This document shows, in pieces, positions 8,620-19,494 of a stretch of DNA of 64,000 nt (the first letter of the stretch is position 1; each line of letters opens with the position of its first letter). Below the pieces are notes generated by a model, which ran no database searches, was not told where the DNA came from, and saw nothing but the letters and a program-made list of their open reading frames with translations. The DNA is from Cellulomonas sp. PhB150 (GTDB lineage Bacteria; Actinomycetota; Actinomycetes; Actinomycetales; Cellulomonadaceae): contig NZ_RKHX01000001.1 in NCBI RefSeq assembly GCF_003755175.1, positions 496,001 to 560,000 of the forward strand, given 5' to 3'. Both the position numbers and the translations under genes were made by a program.

Positions 8620-9507
8620 TCAGTAGACCGTCAGCCCGCGCGCACGGAACTGGTCGCGCACGCGCTCGACCAGCTCGGGAGTCGGCGGCTGGGTGTCCTC
8701 GAGCTCGTAGGTCAGGCCCAGCTCGGACCACTTGTCGCGGCCCATCTGGTGGAAGGGCAGCACCTCGACGCGGCTCACGGTCGGCAGTGTCGCGACGTAG
8801 GACGCGACGGCCTCGGCGTTGTCGACGTCGTCGGTCAGCCCCGGGACCAGCACGAACCGCACCCAGATCTCCGTGCCGCGCGCTGCCAGGCGGCGGCCGA
8901 AGTCGAGCGTCGGCTGCAGGTCCCGGCCGGTGACGCGGCGGTAGGTCTCGGGGTCGCCCGACTTCACGTCGAGCAGCACGAGGTCGACGTCGTCGAGCAT
9001 CTCGTCGGACAGGTGCGAGCCGAGGTAGCCCGACGTGTCGATCGCCGTGTGGATGTCCATCGCGCGGGCGCCGCGCAGGAGCCGGCGCACGTACGCCGGC
9101 TGCATGAGGGGCTCGCCGCCCGAGATCGTCAGGCCGCCGCCGGTCGCCTGCATCACGCCGCGGTAGCGCGAGATGCGGGCGAGCAGCTCGTCGGCCGGGA
9201 CGTCCGTGCCGCGGCGCATCTCCATCGTGTCGGGGTTGTGGCAGTACAGGCACCGCAGCGGGCAGCCGGACAGGAACACGGTCATCCGCGTGCCCGGTCC
9301 GTCGACCGCGGTCACCAGCTCCCAGGAGTGCACCGAGCCGACGTCTCCCGCCCGGACCGCGGCGAGGCGGGCCGAGCGGTCGTCGGGCTCGGCGGTCGCC
9401 AGCCCGGACGTGCCGTGGCCCTGCGTCCGCTCGTGCGAGCCGCCGACGAGCGGCATCCCGAGGGACACCACGGGGGCGCCGGGCTGCCGCTCGTCGGTGG
9501 TGGTCAT
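8620..9507 (-). CDS. pflA: pyruvate formate-lyase activating enzyme, radical SAM
   Basis: The protein has 295 residues and belongs to the glycyl-radical activase family. It cleaves S-adenosylmethionine at a [4Fe-4S] cluster to install the radical on PflB. The CxxxCxxC cluster motif is in SGCPLRCLYCHNPDTMEM, followed by ISGGEPLMQPAYVRRLLRG. The C-terminal part ends in the usual VEVLPFHQMGRDKWSELGL. The first 60 residues are longer than in enterobacterial PflA and look unstructured, so a later start (for example near VHSWELVTAVDGPG) cannot be excluded. The ATG at 9507 is one base past the pflB stop, so the two are cotranscribed and probably coupled. Confidence 0.95.
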   Translation of the reverse strand: MTTTDERQPGAPVVSLGMPLVGGSHERTQGHGTSGLATAEPDDRSARLAAVRAGDVGSVHSWELVTAVDGPGTRMTVFLSGCPLRCLYCHNPDTMEMRRGTDVPADELLARISRYRGVMQATGGGLTISGGEPLMQPAYVRRLLRGARAMDIHTAIDTSGYLGSHLSDEMLDDVDLVLLDVKSGDPETYRRVTGRDLQPTLDFGRRLAARGTEIWVRFVLVPGLTDDVDNAEAVASYVATLPTVSRVEVLPFHQMGRDKWSELGLTYELEDTQPPTPELVERVRDQFRARGLTVY

Positions 9508-9508
9508 C

Positions 9509-11776
9509 TCAGACCGCTCCGTGGAACGTGCGCGACAGCACGTCGAGCTGCTGCTCGCGGGTCAGCCGCACGAAGTTCACGGCGTAGCCCGAGACCCGGA
9601 TGGTGAGCTGGGGGTAGTTCTCCGGGTGCTCCATGGCGTCCAGGAGCGTCTCGCGGTTCAGCACGTTGACGTTCATGTGGTAGCCGTTGGACAGCGTGTA
9701 GGCGTCCAGGAGGCCGACGAGGTTCGTCACCTGCTCGTCGCGGGTACGACCCAGACCAGCAGGTACGACGGACGAGGTCAGCGAGATGCCGTCCTGCGCC
9801 TCGGAGTACGGGAGCTTCGCGACGGAGAGCGCCGAGGCGAGCATCCCGTGGGTGTCGCGCCCGTTCATCGGGTTGGCGCCGGGGGCGAACGGCTCGCCGG
9901 AGCGGCGACCGTCGGGCGTGGAGCCCGTCGCCTTGCCGTAGACCACGTTCGACGTGATCGTCAGCACCGACTGGGTGTGCGTCGCGTCGCGGTAGGTCGG
10001 GAACCGGCGGATCTTCTCCATGAACGTCTTGACGATCCACACCGCGATGTCGTCGGCGCGGTCGTCGTCGTTGCCGTACGTCGGGAAGTCGCCCTCGATC
10101 GCGTACTCCGTGACCAGGCCGTCGGCCGTGCGCAGCGCGCGGACCTTGGCGTACTTGATGGCCGACAGCGAGTCGACGACGACGGAGAGGCCGGCGATGC
10201 CGCACGCCATGGTGCGCAGGATCGTGCGGTCGTGCAGGGCCATCTCGATGCGCTCGTAGGCGTACTTGTCGTGCATGTAGTGCACGCAGTTGAGCGCGTC
10301 GACGTAGGTCTGGGCCAGCCAGTCCATCATCGTGTCGAACTTCGCCATGACGTCGTCGTAGTCGAGGACCTCGCCCTCGACGGGCGCTCCCACGGGCGCG
10401 ATCTGCTTGCCGGTGTTCTCGTCGCGACCACCGTTGATGGCGTACAGGAGCGTCTTGGCGAGGTTCACGCGCGCGCCGAAGAACTGCATCTGCTTGCCGA
10501 CCCGCATCGGGGACACGCAGCACGCGATGGCCGCGTCGTCGCCCCAGGAGTCGCGGATGAGGTCGTCGGACTCGTACTGCACCGCGGAGGTGTCGATCGA
10601 GACCTGCGCGCAGTAGTCCTTGAACCCCTGCGGCAGCTTGTCGCTCCAGAACACGGTCATGTTCGGCTCGGGGGCCGGGCCCAGGTTGTACAACGTCTGC
10701 AGGTAGCGGAACGAGGTGCGCGTCACCAGCGGGCGACCGTCCTCGCCGATGCCGGCGAGCGACTCGGTGACCCACGTCGGGTCGCCCGAGAAGAGGTTGT
10801 CGTACTCGGGCGTGCGCAGGAACCGCACGATCCGCAGCTTGATGACGAAGTCGTCGATGATCTCCTGCGCCTGCTCCTCGGTGAGCACGCCGGCCTCGAT
10901 GTCGCGCTGCAGGAAGACGTCGAGGAACGTCGAGGTACGACCCAGCGACATCGCGGCGCCGTTCTGCTCCTTCACGGCGGCCAGGTAGCCGAAGTACAGC
11001 CACTGCACGGCCTCGCGGCCGGTCGTCGCGGGCAGCGAGATGTCGTAGCCGTAGGACGCGGCCATCGTCTTGAGCTCGCCCAGCGCGCGCGTCTGCTCCG
11101 CGAGCTCCTCGCGGTCGCGGATGACGTCCTCGGTCGAGCGCTCCATGTCGAGCTCGGCGCGCTCGAGCTTCTTCGCGGCGATCAGCGCGTCGACGCCGTA
11201 GAGCGCGACGCGGCGGTAGTCGCCGATGATCCGGCCGCGGCCGTAGGCGTCCGGGAGGCCCGTGATGATGTGGCTGCTGCGCGCCGCGCGGACGGCGGGC
11301 GGGTAGACGTCGAAGACGCCGTCGTTGTGGGTCTTGCGGTACTTGGTGAAGATCTCCGTGACGATCGGGTCGGCCTCGTAGCCGTACGTCTCGAGCGAGT
11401 TCAGCACCATCCGGTAGCCACCGTTGGGCATGATCGCGCGCTTGAGCGGCGCGTCGGTCTGGAGCCCGACGACGACCTCGTTCGCCTCGTCGATGTAGCC
11501 GGGGGCGTGCGACGTGATCGTCGACGGCGTCGTGGCGTCGATGTCGTAGACGCCCTTCTCGCGCTCGGCGGGGAACATCGCCGCGAGGCGGTCCCACAGG
11601 GCGGTGGTGCGGACCGTCGGGCCGGCGAGGAACGAGGAGTCCCCGAGGTACGGCGTGTAGTTGCGCTGGATGAAGTCGCGCACGTCGACGTGGTCGACCC
11701 ACGGGCCTGCGACGAAGCCTTCCCAAGCGGCGGGCATGGTGGCCTCGACCTGCTGCGGAACTGCCGTGGTGGACAT
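9509..11776 (-). CDS. pflB: pyruvate formate-lyase (formate C-acetyltransferase)
   Basis: This 755-residue glycyl-radical enzyme converts pyruvate and CoA to acetyl-CoA and formate under anaerobic conditions. The two catalytic cysteines are Cys419 and Cys420 in AIACCVSPM. The radical glycine is Gly730 in [18 protein letters not shown]. Both positions are within a few residues of the E. coli enzyme. Start ATG 11776 has AAGGAG five bases upstream. The gene is the promoter-proximal member of a pflB-pflA operon. A repeated palindromic element overlaps its leader and may control it. No YfiD-like spare glycyl-radical subunit or formate channel gene is nearby. Confidence 0.97.
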   Translation of the reverse strand: MSTTAVPQQVEATMPAAWEGFVAGPWVDHVDVRDFIQRNYTPYLGDSSFLAGPTVRTTALWDRLAAMFPAEREKGVYDIDATTPSTITSHAPGYIDEANEVVVGLQTDAPLKRAIMPNGGYRMVLNSLETYGYEADPIVTEIFTKYRKTHNDGVFDVYPPAVRAARSSHIITGLPDAYGRGRIIGDYRRVALYGVDALIAAKKLERAELDMERSTEDVIRDREELAEQTRALGELKTMAASYGYDISLPATTGREAVQWLYFGYLAAVKEQNGAAMSLGRTSTFLDVFLQRDIEAGVLTEEQAQEIIDDFVIKLRIVRFLRTPEYDNLFSGDPTWVTESLAGIGEDGRPLVTRTSFRYLQTLYNLGPAPEPNMTVFWSDKLPQGFKDYCAQVSIDTSAVQYESDDLIRDSWGDDAAIACCVSPMRVGKQMQFFGARVNLAKTLLYAINGGRDENTGKQIAPVGAPVEGEVLDYDDVMAKFDTMMDWLAQTYVDALNCVHYMHDKYAYERIEMALHDRTILRTMACGIAGLSVVVDSLSAIKYAKVRALRTADGLVTEYAIEGDFPTYGNDDDRADDIAVWIVKTFMEKIRRFPTYRDATHTQSVLTITSNVVYGKATGSTPDGRRSGEPFAPGANPMNGRDTHGMLASALSVAKLPYSEAQDGISLTSSVVPAGLGRTRDEQVTNLVGLLDAYTLSNGYHMNVNVLNRETLLDAMEHPENYPQLTIRVSGYAVNFVRLTREQQLDVLSRTFHGAV

Positions 11777-11783
11777 TCGTACT

Positions 11784-11819
11784 CCTTCGTTCGAACGGGG
11801 TAGTTCGAACTTACGAAGG
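11784..11819 (-). promoter_or_regulatory. double GTTCGAAC palindrome in the pflB leader
   Basis: The 8-base palindrome GTTCGAAC occurs at 11789-11796 and again at 11803-11810, a 14-base period. The pair is flanked by CCTTCGT and ACGAAGG, giving an overall imperfect dyad. It touches the ribosome site of pflB. The same octamer occurs upstream of the PFK gene at 63133-63140. A redox- or energy-responsive regulator could bind here; the regulator is unknown. Confidence 0.5.
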
Positions 11820-11922
11820 CAATGATGGGATGTCTTGGGACCTCGGTCCCGGGTCGTGGACGTCGTGTGAAGTGCCAGGTCACACGGCAGCCAAAACGCC
11901 CGCGCAGAGCGTGTCGTCGCAC

Positions 11923-11928
11923 TATCGT
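11923..11928 (+). promoter_or_regulatory. -10 box TATCGT of a leaderless start (secreted protein)
   Basis: TATCGT lies six bases before the ATG at 11935. There is no Shine-Dalgarno sequence, which supports this ATG over upstream in-frame starts. Confidence 0.55.
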
Positions 11929-11934
11929 CTGGGC

Positions 11935-12699
11935 ATGCCTCGCCGCCTCCGCTCCACGGTCCTCGCCGCCGCGACCGTCGTCGCCCTCGCCACCAGTGCG
12001 ATGGTGCCCCTGAGCGCTGCCGCCGCCTCGTCAGACGGTCCGCGGGTCACGTCGGTCGACGTCGGTCCCCGGTTCCTGCCGCGCAAGATGCTCGCGGAGC
12101 TGGTGCCCGGGGTCACGGTTCCCGACCCCCGCCGCAACGTCGTCGTGCGCGTCAGCACCTCGGCGGCCGGTGCGAGCGTCCAGTACCAGGAGCGCTGGTT
12201 CATCGGCGGCAAGAACGAGAAGTTCCGCTGGTCCGGCGCGAGCACATGGTCGACGAAGCATGCCTACCGCAAGCAGGTCGTCGAGGGCGGGACGCTCTGC
12301 TACCGGTTCCGTGCGAAGGCTGGCGGCGCGGTTGGCCCGTGGTCGACCATGCGCTGCACGAGCATGCCCATCCGTGGCGCTGGGCTTGCGCCGAGCAACT
12401 GCGGACCGAGCGACGCGGGCGTCAAGCACCAGCGGGCGAGGACCTGCACCATGGGCTCGAAGCGCTCGTGGCACTTCATGAGCGGGAACGCGGTCCGCGT
12501 CGGCTTCCTCGGTGGCAAGGGCGCGGGGAGCTTCGACGTCTATGCCGGCGGCACGAAGATCGGCCACGTGTGGGCCGGCGGCACGTCAGCGGGACTGCAC
12601 CACCGCACGTTCGAGGCGCCGAAGCATTTCCGTGGGTTCGTCGACTTCCGTGGCACGCGGGGCAACGTCGAGATCCACGACTGGCTGGCCCTGCCCTAG
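11935..12699 (+). CDS. secreted protein, fibronectin-III-like plus beta-sandwich modules, function unknown
   Basis: The 254-residue product starts with a Sec signal peptide ([20 protein letters not shown]) that should be cut after an alanine run near residue 32. The middle region ([20 protein letters not shown] and [20 protein letters not shown]) resembles a degenerate fibronectin type III fold closed by a cysteine pair. Two further cysteines follow in SNCGPSDAG and ARTCTMG. The C-terminal part ([20 protein letters not shown], ending in [10 protein letters not shown]) resembles small beta-sandwich modules in actinobacterial extracellular proteins. I recognise no family or catalytic motif. It has its own leaderless promoter and its stop shares bases with the dxs stop. 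Codon choice looks less GC-biased than its neighbours, which may mean recent acquisition. Confidence 0.75.
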   Translation: MPRRLRSTVLAAATVVALATSAMVPLSAAAASSDGPRVTSVDVGPRFLPRKMLAELVPGVTVPDPRRNVVVRVSTSAAGASVQYQERWFIGGKNEKFRWSGASTWSTKHAYRKQVVEGGTLCYRFRAKAGGAVGPWSTMRCTSMPIRGAGLAPSNCGPSDAGVKHQRARTCTMGSKRSWHFMSGNAVRVGFLGGKGAGSFDVYAGGTKIGHVWAGGTSAGLHHRTFEAPKHFRGFVDFRGTRGNVEIHDWLALP

Positions 12700-14570
12700 C
12701 TCGCCCCCAGCGCGCCCAGCACGTCGCGCGCGATGTCCGCCGGCCGCAGGCGCAGCGTGCCGACGAGCTGGTCGCGCGTCGCGTGGTCGAGGAACGCGCG
12801 CGGGATGCCGATCGACTGCACGGGCGTCCCGATGCCGGCCTCGCGGGTGCGCTGCGCGACGATCGCGCCGATCCCGCCGTCGACCACGCCGTCCTCGATC
12901 GTCACGACGTGGTCGTGCTCGCCGACGAGCTTGACCAGGCCGGGGGCCACGGGCAGGACCCAGCGCGGGTCGACGACGGTGACGCGCAGGCCGTGCGCGG
13001 CGAGCAGGTCGGCGACCTCGAGCGCGGTGGGGGCCATCGCGCCGACGGCGACGACGAGCACGTCGCGCTCGCCGGAGCCGGTGCGGGCCAGGACGTCGAC
13101 GCCGTCGACCTCCTCGAGCGCGGGGATCGGGTCGCCCATCGCGCCCTTGGGGTAGCGCACGACGGTCGGGGCGTCGTCGACGTCGACCGCCTCACGCAGC
13201 GCGGTGCGCAGCGTCGTCTCGTCGCGCGGCGCCGCCAGGCGCAGGCCCGGCACGACGCCGAGCATCGCCATGTCCCACATGCCGTTGTGGCTCGCTCCGT
13301 CGTCACCCGTCAGACCGGCGCGGTCGAGCACGAACGTGACGCCAGCGCGGTGCAGCGCGACGTCCATGAGGACCTGGTCGAAGGCCCGGTTGAGGAAGGT
13401 GGCGTACACGGCGACCACGGGGTGCAGGCCGCCGAACGCCATGCCGGCGGCGGAGGTGGCGGCGTGCTGCTCGGCGATCCCGACGTCGAACACGCGCCCC
13501 GGGAACTCGGCCGCGAACGGCGCCAGACCCACAGGCTGCAGCATCGCCGCGGTGATGGCGACGACGTCCTTGCGCCGACGGCCGATCCGCACGATCTCGT
13601 CGGCGAACACGCTCGTCCAGCCGAACCGCGAGGGCGCGAGCGGCAGGCCGGTCTCGGGGTGGATCTGGCCGACCGCGTGGAAGCGGTCGGCGATGTCCTG
13701 CTCGGCCGGGGTGTACCCGCGGCCCTTCTCGGTGATGACGTGCACGATGACCGGCCCCGCGTAGGTGCGCGCCCGGCGCAGCGCGCGCTCGACGGCCGCC
13801 TCGTCGTGGCCGTCGACCGGTCCGACGTACTTCAGGCCGAGGTCCTCGAACATGCCCTGCGGGGCGACGACGTCCTTGATGCCCTTCTTCAGGCCGTGCA
13901 GCGCGTCGTACGCGGCGCGTCCCGGCGGGCCGGAGCGGCGCAGCGTGCGCTTGCCCCAGGACAGGACGTTCTCGTACCCCTGCGTGGTGCGCAGCGTGTC
14001 GAGGTGGTGGGCCAGGCCGCCGATCGTCGGGTCGTAGGAGCGCCCGTTGTCGTTCACCACGATGACCAGGCGACGGTCCTGACCGTCGGCGATGTTGTTG
14101 AGCGCCTCCCAGGCCATGCCGCCCGTCAGCGCGCCGTCGCCGATGACGGCCACGACCGAACGGTCGCCCCGGCCCTGCAGCTCGTTGGCCTTGGCGATGC
14201 CGTCGGCCCAGGACAGCGCGGTCGAGGCGTGCGAGTTCTCGACGACGTCGTGCTCGGACTCCGAGCGGCTCGGGTAGCCGGAGAGGCCCTCGCGCCGGCG
14301 CAGCTGGCTGAAGTCCTGCCGGCCCGTGAGCAGCTTGTGCACGTAGGACTGGTGGCCGGTGTCGAACACGAAGGTGTCGGCCGGGGACTCGAACACGCGG
14401 TGCATCGCGATCGTGAGCTCGACGACGCCGAGGTTGGGTCCCAGGTGGCCACCCGTCCGCGAGACGGACTCGACGAGGAACGTGCGGATCTCGCCCGCCA
14501 GCTCGTCGACCTGACGCGGCGTGAGCGCGCGGACGTCGGCCGGCGAGCCGATCCTCTCGAGCAGTCCCAT
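12696..14570 (-). CDS. dxs: 1-deoxy-D-xylulose-5-phosphate synthase
   Basis: This 624-residue thiamine-diphosphate enzyme condenses pyruvate with glyceraldehyde 3-phosphate, the first step of the MEP isoprenoid pathway. The ThDP/metal motif runs from [18 protein letters not shown] to [11 protein letters not shown]. The transketolase-like middle domain contains [20 protein letters not shown] with the catalytic glutamate, and the C-terminal domain contains [33 protein letters not shown] marks the N-terminus. I chose ATG 14570, which follows GGAGACGCG; an open frame continues upstream without homology. It is the Rv2682c-type dxs1. Its stop overlaps that of the convergent secreted-protein gene within a CTAG tetranucleotide. 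It feeds prenyl-PP synthesis at 55546. Confidence 0.97.
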   Translation of the reverse strand: MGLLERIGSPADVRALTPRQVDELAGEIRTFLVESVSRTGGHLGPNLGVVELTIAMHRVFESPADTFVFDTGHQSYVHKLLTGRQDFSQLRRREGLSGYPSRSESEHDVVENSHASTALSWADGIAKANELQGRGDRSVVAVIGDGALTGGMAWEALNNIADGQDRRLVIVVNDNGRSYDPTIGGLAHHLDTLRTTQGYENVLSWGKRTLRRSGPPGRAAYDALHGLKKGIKDVVAPQGMFEDLGLKYVGPVDGHDEAAVERALRRARTYAGPVIVHVITEKGRGYTPAEQDIADRFHAVGQIHPETGLPLAPSRFGWTSVFADEIVRIGRRRKDVVAITAAMLQPVGLAPFAAEFPGRVFDVGIAEQHAATSAAGMAFGGLHPVVAVYATFLNRAFDQVLMDVALHRAGVTFVLDRAGLTGDDGASHNGMWDMAMLGVVPGLRLAAPRDETTLRTALREAVDVDDAPTVVRYPKGAMGDPIPALEEVDGVDVLARTGSGERDVLVVAVGAMAPTALEVADLLAAHGLRVTVVDPRWVLPVAPGLVKLVGEHDHVVTIEDGVVDGGIGAIVAQRTREAGIGTPVQSIGIPRAFLDHATRDQLVGTLRLRPADIARDVLGALGAS

Positions 14571-16247
<1,677 letters not shown>

Positions 16248-16252
16248 CGGGC

Positions 16253-16942
16253 ATGCGGCCCGTCCTGGTCCTCACGCACGCGCCGCACGAGGGCCCGGGG
16301 CTCATCGCCCCGGTCCTCGACGCGCCCGTGCGGGTGCGCACGGTGGTCTCGTCGCAGGACCCGGTCCTGCCGGGCCTGGACGAGATCTCCGGTGTCGTGG
16401 TCATGGGCGGCGCGATGGACGCCGACGATGACCGCTACCCGGGACTGGTCGCCGAGAAGCGGCTGCTCGCCGAGGCGGTCGCCGCGGACGTGCCCGTGCT
16501 CGGCGTGTGCCTCGGCATGCAGCTGCTCGCGCTCGCCCTGGGCTCCGAGCTGCAGCGCCGGCACGGCACGGAGATCGGGTTCGCCCCGGTCGACGTCGTC
16601 GGCGACGACCCCGTGCTCGGCGTGCTGGGCGACCGGCCGACCGTGCTGCACTGGCACGACGACGCCGTCACCCTCCCGGGCGGCGCGACGCTGCTCGCGT
16701 CGACGGCCACCACCCCGGTCCAGGCCTTCCGCGCAGGTTCCGCCCTCGGGGTCCAGTTCCACCCCGAGCTCGAGCCCCGGATGCTCGACCTGTGGCTCGC
16801 GACGCCCGAGATGGTCGACGACCTGTCGGACGACGACGTCGAGGCCATCCGGGCCGACGGCGCCAAGTACCTGCCCGACCTGGCCCCCGCAGCCCGGGCG
16901 ATGGTGAGCGGCTTCGCCGAGCAGGTGCGGGCGCGCGGTTGA
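16253..16942 (+). CDS. class I glutamine amidotransferase (GuaA-like domain protein)
   Basis: The 229-residue protein is a stand-alone triad amidotransferase. The nucleophile elbow is GVCLGMQLLALALG and the His/Glu pair is in GVQFHPELEPRML. It hydrolyses glutamine and passes ammonia to an acceptor, or acts on a gamma-glutamyl compound. It lacks the ATP-pyrophosphatase and dimer domains of GMP synthase, so it is not GuaA itself. An in-frame GTG at 16244 would overlap the guaB1 stop (GTGA); I report the ATG at 16253, but either is possible. No synthase partner is in this operon, so the physiological substrate is open. Confidence 0.88.
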   Translation: MRPVLVLTHAPHEGPGLIAPVLDAPVRVRTVVSSQDPVLPGLDEISGVVVMGGAMDADDDRYPGLVAEKRLLAEAVAADVPVLGVCLGMQLLALALGSELQRRHGTEIGFAPVDVVGDDPVLGVLGDRPTVLHWHDDAVTLPGGATLLASTATTPVQAFRAGSALGVQFHPELEPRMLDLWLATPEMVDDLSDDDVEAIRADGAKYLPDLAPAARAMVSGFAEQVRARG

Positions 16943-17628
16943 GCCCGGCGCCGACCAGCAGCACCGACGCACGCGCCGACCTCGTCGCGCTGTGCGCGCG
17001 AGGCGTCGACTGGCGTCTCGACCCGTCGCGGATGATCACGCTCGGCGCCGCGACCCGGCCGGCGGCGGTCCTGGTGCTGTTCGGCCGGCTCGACGCCCTG
17101 CCCGCCTCCACCGGCGACCCGGCCGTCCCGGCCGACCTCGACGTGCTCCTGCAGCGGCGGGCCGGGACGCTCGGTCACCACGCCGGGCAGGTCGCGTTCC
17201 CGGGCGGTCGGCTCGAGCCGTCCGACGACGGGCCCGTCGCGGCCGCGCTCCGGGAGGCCACCGAGGAGGTCGGGCTCGACGCCGCGGGCGTCGAGGTGCT
17301 CGGCACGCTCGCGCCGCTGCCCGTGCCGGTGAGCAACCACCTGGTCACGCCCGTCCCTGCCTGGTGGACGACGCCGTCGCGCGTGGCGGCCGTCGACCAC
17401 GCCGAGACGGTGGACGTGTTCCGGCTCGCGGTGGCCGACCTGCTCGACCCCGCGAACCGGGCCAGCGTCGCGCACACCCGCGCCGGGGCGACCGTCCGCA
17501 CCCCGGCGTTCGTCGTCGGCGACGTGCTCGTCTGGGGCTTCACGGCCATCGTGCTGTCGCGCATGTTCGACGCGCTCGGCTGGGCGGTCCCGTGGGACTC
17601 CCGCCGTCTGGTCACCCCGGAGGTCTGA
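16939..17628 (+). CDS. Nudix hydrolase, CoA pyrophosphatase type
   Basis: The 229-residue protein carries the CoA-pyrophosphatase signature GHHAGQVAFPGGRLEPSD followed by the Nudix helix AALREATEEVGLDAAG. Relative to the consensus GX5EX7REUXEEXGU, the first conserved Glu is Asp, which is common in this subgroup. It probably hydrolyses CoA or a related nucleoside diphosphate derivative to 3',5'-ADP and phosphopantetheine with Mg2+. The only start that gives the full domain without overlapping the previous gene deeply is TTG 16939, which overlaps its stop as TTGA. The next gene starts directly after its stop. Confidence 0.87.
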   Translation: MSPAPTSSTDARADLVALCARGVDWRLDPSRMITLGAATRPAAVLVLFGRLDALPASTGDPAVPADLDVLLQRRAGTLGHHAGQVAFPGGRLEPSDDGPVAAALREATEEVGLDAAGVEVLGTLAPLPVPVSNHLVTPVPAWWTTPSRVAAVDHAETVDVFRLAVADLLDPANRASVAHTRAGATVRTPAFVVGDVLVWGFTAIVLSRMFDALGWAVPWDSRRLVTPEV

Positions 17629-18510
17629 GTGCCGCATCCTATGATCGAGGTCATGGTCGACGAGGAGCTCGCCCGCCGCCTGCTGCTCGAGCAGCACCCC
17701 GACCTCGCGGACCTTCCGCTCGCCTGGGTCGGCACCGGCTGGGACAACGCCATGTGGCGGCTCGGCGAGCACCTGATGCTCCGCTTCCCCGTGCGTGAGG
17801 TCTCCGCGCACCTGGTCGAGCACGAGCAGGCCTGGCTCCCCGTGCTGGCACCGCGCCTGCCGGTCGACGTGCCCGTCCCCGTGCGCGTCGGCGTCCCGGG
17901 GGCGCTCTACCCGTGGCCATGGAGCGTGGTCCCGTGGTTCGAGGCCACCCCGGCCGCCGCGACACCCGCCTCGGCGCACTCGTCCTGGGCGGCGCAGCTC
18001 GCCGACTTCTTCGTCGCGCTGCACGTGCCCGCGCCCGACGACGCGCCCGACAACCCCGTGCGCGGCGACGACATCGCGGCGCGCCGTGAGCCGCTGCGCG
18101 ACCGCCTCGCGCGGCTGGCGCTTCCCGACGCGGACCGCATCGCCGCTCGCTTCGACGAGCTCGCCGCAGCGCCCCGCTGGACCGGCACGCCGGTCTGGAT
18201 CCACGGCGACCCCCACCCGGCCAACCTCCTCGAGCACGGGGGCGCCCTGCGGGCCGTCATCGACTTCGGCGACATCACGTCGGGCGACCCCGCGTGCGAC
18301 CTGGCCACCGCCTGGATGACGTTCGACGCGTCGGCCCGTGCGCTCTTCCGGGCTCGGGTCGACGAGGGGTGCGGCTGGGACGACGCGATGTGGCAGCGGG
18401 CCCAGGCGTGGGCGCTGCACCTGTCCGTCGTCATGCAGATGCACCCGGTGGAGTACCCCCACCTGGCCGCGGTGGGGCGCCACGGGATCGAGCAGGCCCT
18501 CGACCGCTAG
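17629..18510 (+). CDS. APH-fold (aminoglycoside phosphotransferase family) kinase
   Basis: The protein has 293 residues. The kinase catalytic loop is PVWIHGDPHPANLL with catalytic Asp, and the metal-binding segment is AVIDFGDITSGDPACDLATA. The N-terminal lobe starts with a weak nucleotide-binding region (WVGTGWDNAMWRLGEHLMLR). Family members phosphorylate sugars, choline, macrolides or aminoglycosides; context gives no reason to call it a resistance gene. Start GTG 17629 immediately follows the Nudix stop and has GGAGG in a good position; later in-frame ATGs at 17641 and 17653 are possible. It is the last gene of the guaB1 operon and meets the MarR gene tail to tail with a one-base gap. Confidence 0.85.
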   Translation: MPHPMIEVMVDEELARRLLLEQHPDLADLPLAWVGTGWDNAMWRLGEHLMLRFPVREVSAHLVEHEQAWLPVLAPRLPVDVPVPVRVGVPGALYPWPWSVVPWFEATPAAATPASAHSSWAAQLADFFVALHVPAPDDAPDNPVRGDDIAARREPLRDRLARLALPDADRIAARFDELAAAPRWTGTPVWIHGDPHPANLLEHGGALRAVIDFGDITSGDPACDLATAWMTFDASARALFRARVDEGCGWDDAMWQRAQAWALHLSVVMQMHPVEYPHLAAVGRHGIEQALDR

Positions 18511-18511
18511 G

Positions 18512-18967
18512 TCAGGTCCAGTCCGAGAGGTCGGTCGGGCCCCGTCGGCCGCGGGGCGCAACCCCGAGCGTGGTCAACGTCGCGTCGACGTTCGCGTCCC
18601 CGGCGCGGGCTCGCCACGCGCGCACCTCGTGCCGGAAGGCCCGGGCGGACAGCCGCAGCATCGTCTCCCCCCGCTCGGTCGGGGCCAGGATGCGCTCACG
18701 CCGATCCGCGCCGCTCGCGGTTCGGGTGACGAAACCCATCTCCTCGAGGCTCCGCGCGGTCTTCGCAGCAGCCTGCTTGCTCACTCCCAGCCGCTCCCCC
18801 AGCTGCACGCTCGTGCAGCCCGTGCCGATCGCCTGCATCGCAAAGCCGTGCGAGGCCCGCACGTCGGGGAAGCCGGCAGCGGCCAGGTCGAGGTGCACGG
18901 CGTCGACCAGGGCCCGGAACGCCGACATCAGCAGGAAGGGCATCGCGACGTCATCAGCAGGGTCCAT
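18512..18967 (-). CDS. MarR-family transcriptional regulator
   Basis: This 151-residue winged-helix protein has the recognition region VQLGERLGVSKQAAAKTARS followed by LEEMGFVTRTASGADRRERI, where the wing contains the conserved Asp-Arg-Arg. MarR proteins bind short palindromes as dimers and release DNA on ligand binding. It is transcribed divergently from a small cupin gene across 76 bases that hold a perfect inverted repeat, so it probably controls itself and the cupin. The ATG at 18967 is supported by a TAGGAT box six bases upstream (leaderless). The C-terminus is rich in Arg and Gly. The inducer is unknown. Confidence 0.9.
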   Translation of the reverse strand: MDPADDVAMPFLLMSAFRALVDAVHLDLAAAGFPDVRASHGFAMQAIGTGCTSVQLGERLGVSKQAAAKTARSLEEMGFVTRTASGADRRERILAPTERGETMLRLSARAFRHEVRAWRARAGDANVDATLTTLGVAPRGRRGPTDLSDWT

Positions 18968-18973
18968 AGGCCG

Positions 18974-18979
18974 ATCCTA
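18974..18979 (-). promoter_or_regulatory. -10 box TAGGAT of the leaderless MarR gene
   Basis: On the minus strand TAGGAT lies six bases before the ATG at 18967, between the start codon and the candidate operator. Confidence 0.55.
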
Positions 18980-18997
18980 CGACTTGTGGGCAACCAT

Positions 18998-19017
18998 GTT
19001 GACGACATATGGTCAAC
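18998..19017. promoter_or_regulatory. candidate MarR operator
   Basis: GTTGAC at 18998-19003 and GTCAAC at 19012-19017 are perfect inverted arms around eight bases that include CATATG. It lies in the MarR/cupin divergent promoter and would cover both promoters. Confidence 0.55.
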
Positions 19018-19043
19018 CCCGTTGTCTACTTCTGGAGGAAGTC

Positions 19044-19421
19044 GTGCCCCACCTGACCCCATCGTCCGCTCCGAGCCGCGAGCTCCACGGAGTCACCTTC
19101 ACGTCGTTCGCGAGCAGCCGGACCGGCGCGGCGCACCTGGCCGCCTGGCGCGCCGACTTCCCGCCGCGCACACCGGGAGCGGCGCACGCCATGAGCCAGG
19201 AGGAGGTGCTGAACGTCGTGGTCGGTGCGCTCGACGTCGAGATCGACGCCGAACGGTTCACCGCTCGCGCCGGCGACGCCGTCCTGGTCCCGGCCGGCGC
19301 TCGGTTCCGGATCAGCAACACCACCTCGCAGCCTGCGCAGGCGTGGGTCACGACGTCGCTCGGGATGACCGTCGTGATGCACGATGACGGCCAGGTGCTC
19401 GCACCACCGTGGGCGCAGTGA
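19044..19421 (+). CDS. small cupin-domain protein
   Basis: This 125-residue protein is a single-domain cupin. The second conserved cupin motif reads ARAGDAVLVPAGARFRISNT, and the first is poorly conserved around SQEEVLNVVVGALDVEIDAE, so metal binding is uncertain. GTG 19044 has GGAGG five bases upstream; an open frame runs far upstream but crosses the divergent MarR promoter and is not credible. Small cupins next to MarR genes often bind or convert the ligand sensed by the regulator, but no substrate can be assigned. It is followed by an alpha/beta hydrolase on the same strand after a 73-base gap. Confidence 0.82.
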   Translation: MPHLTPSSAPSRELHGVTFTSFASSRTGAAHLAAWRADFPPRTPGAAHAMSQEEVLNVVVGALDVEIDAERFTARAGDAVLVPAGARFRISNTTSQPAQAWVTTSLGMTVVMHDDGQVLAPPWAQ

Positions 19422-19494
19422 CGCACGCCGCGCTCCCGAGGCACCCCCGGACTCGACCTCGCGACCGGGAGAGCACGTCCGCGAGACTGGGTCG

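Noticed and set aside
9173..11803. Plus-strand open frame opposite pflA and pflB
   Set aside because: Antisense shadow of two genes with clear catalytic motifs; the translation is His/Arg/Val repeats without homology.
17629..18510. Antibiotic (aminoglycoside) resistance gene
   Set aside because: Only the generic APH catalytic motifs are present. The gene is embedded in a nucleotide-related operon with no mobile element nearby.
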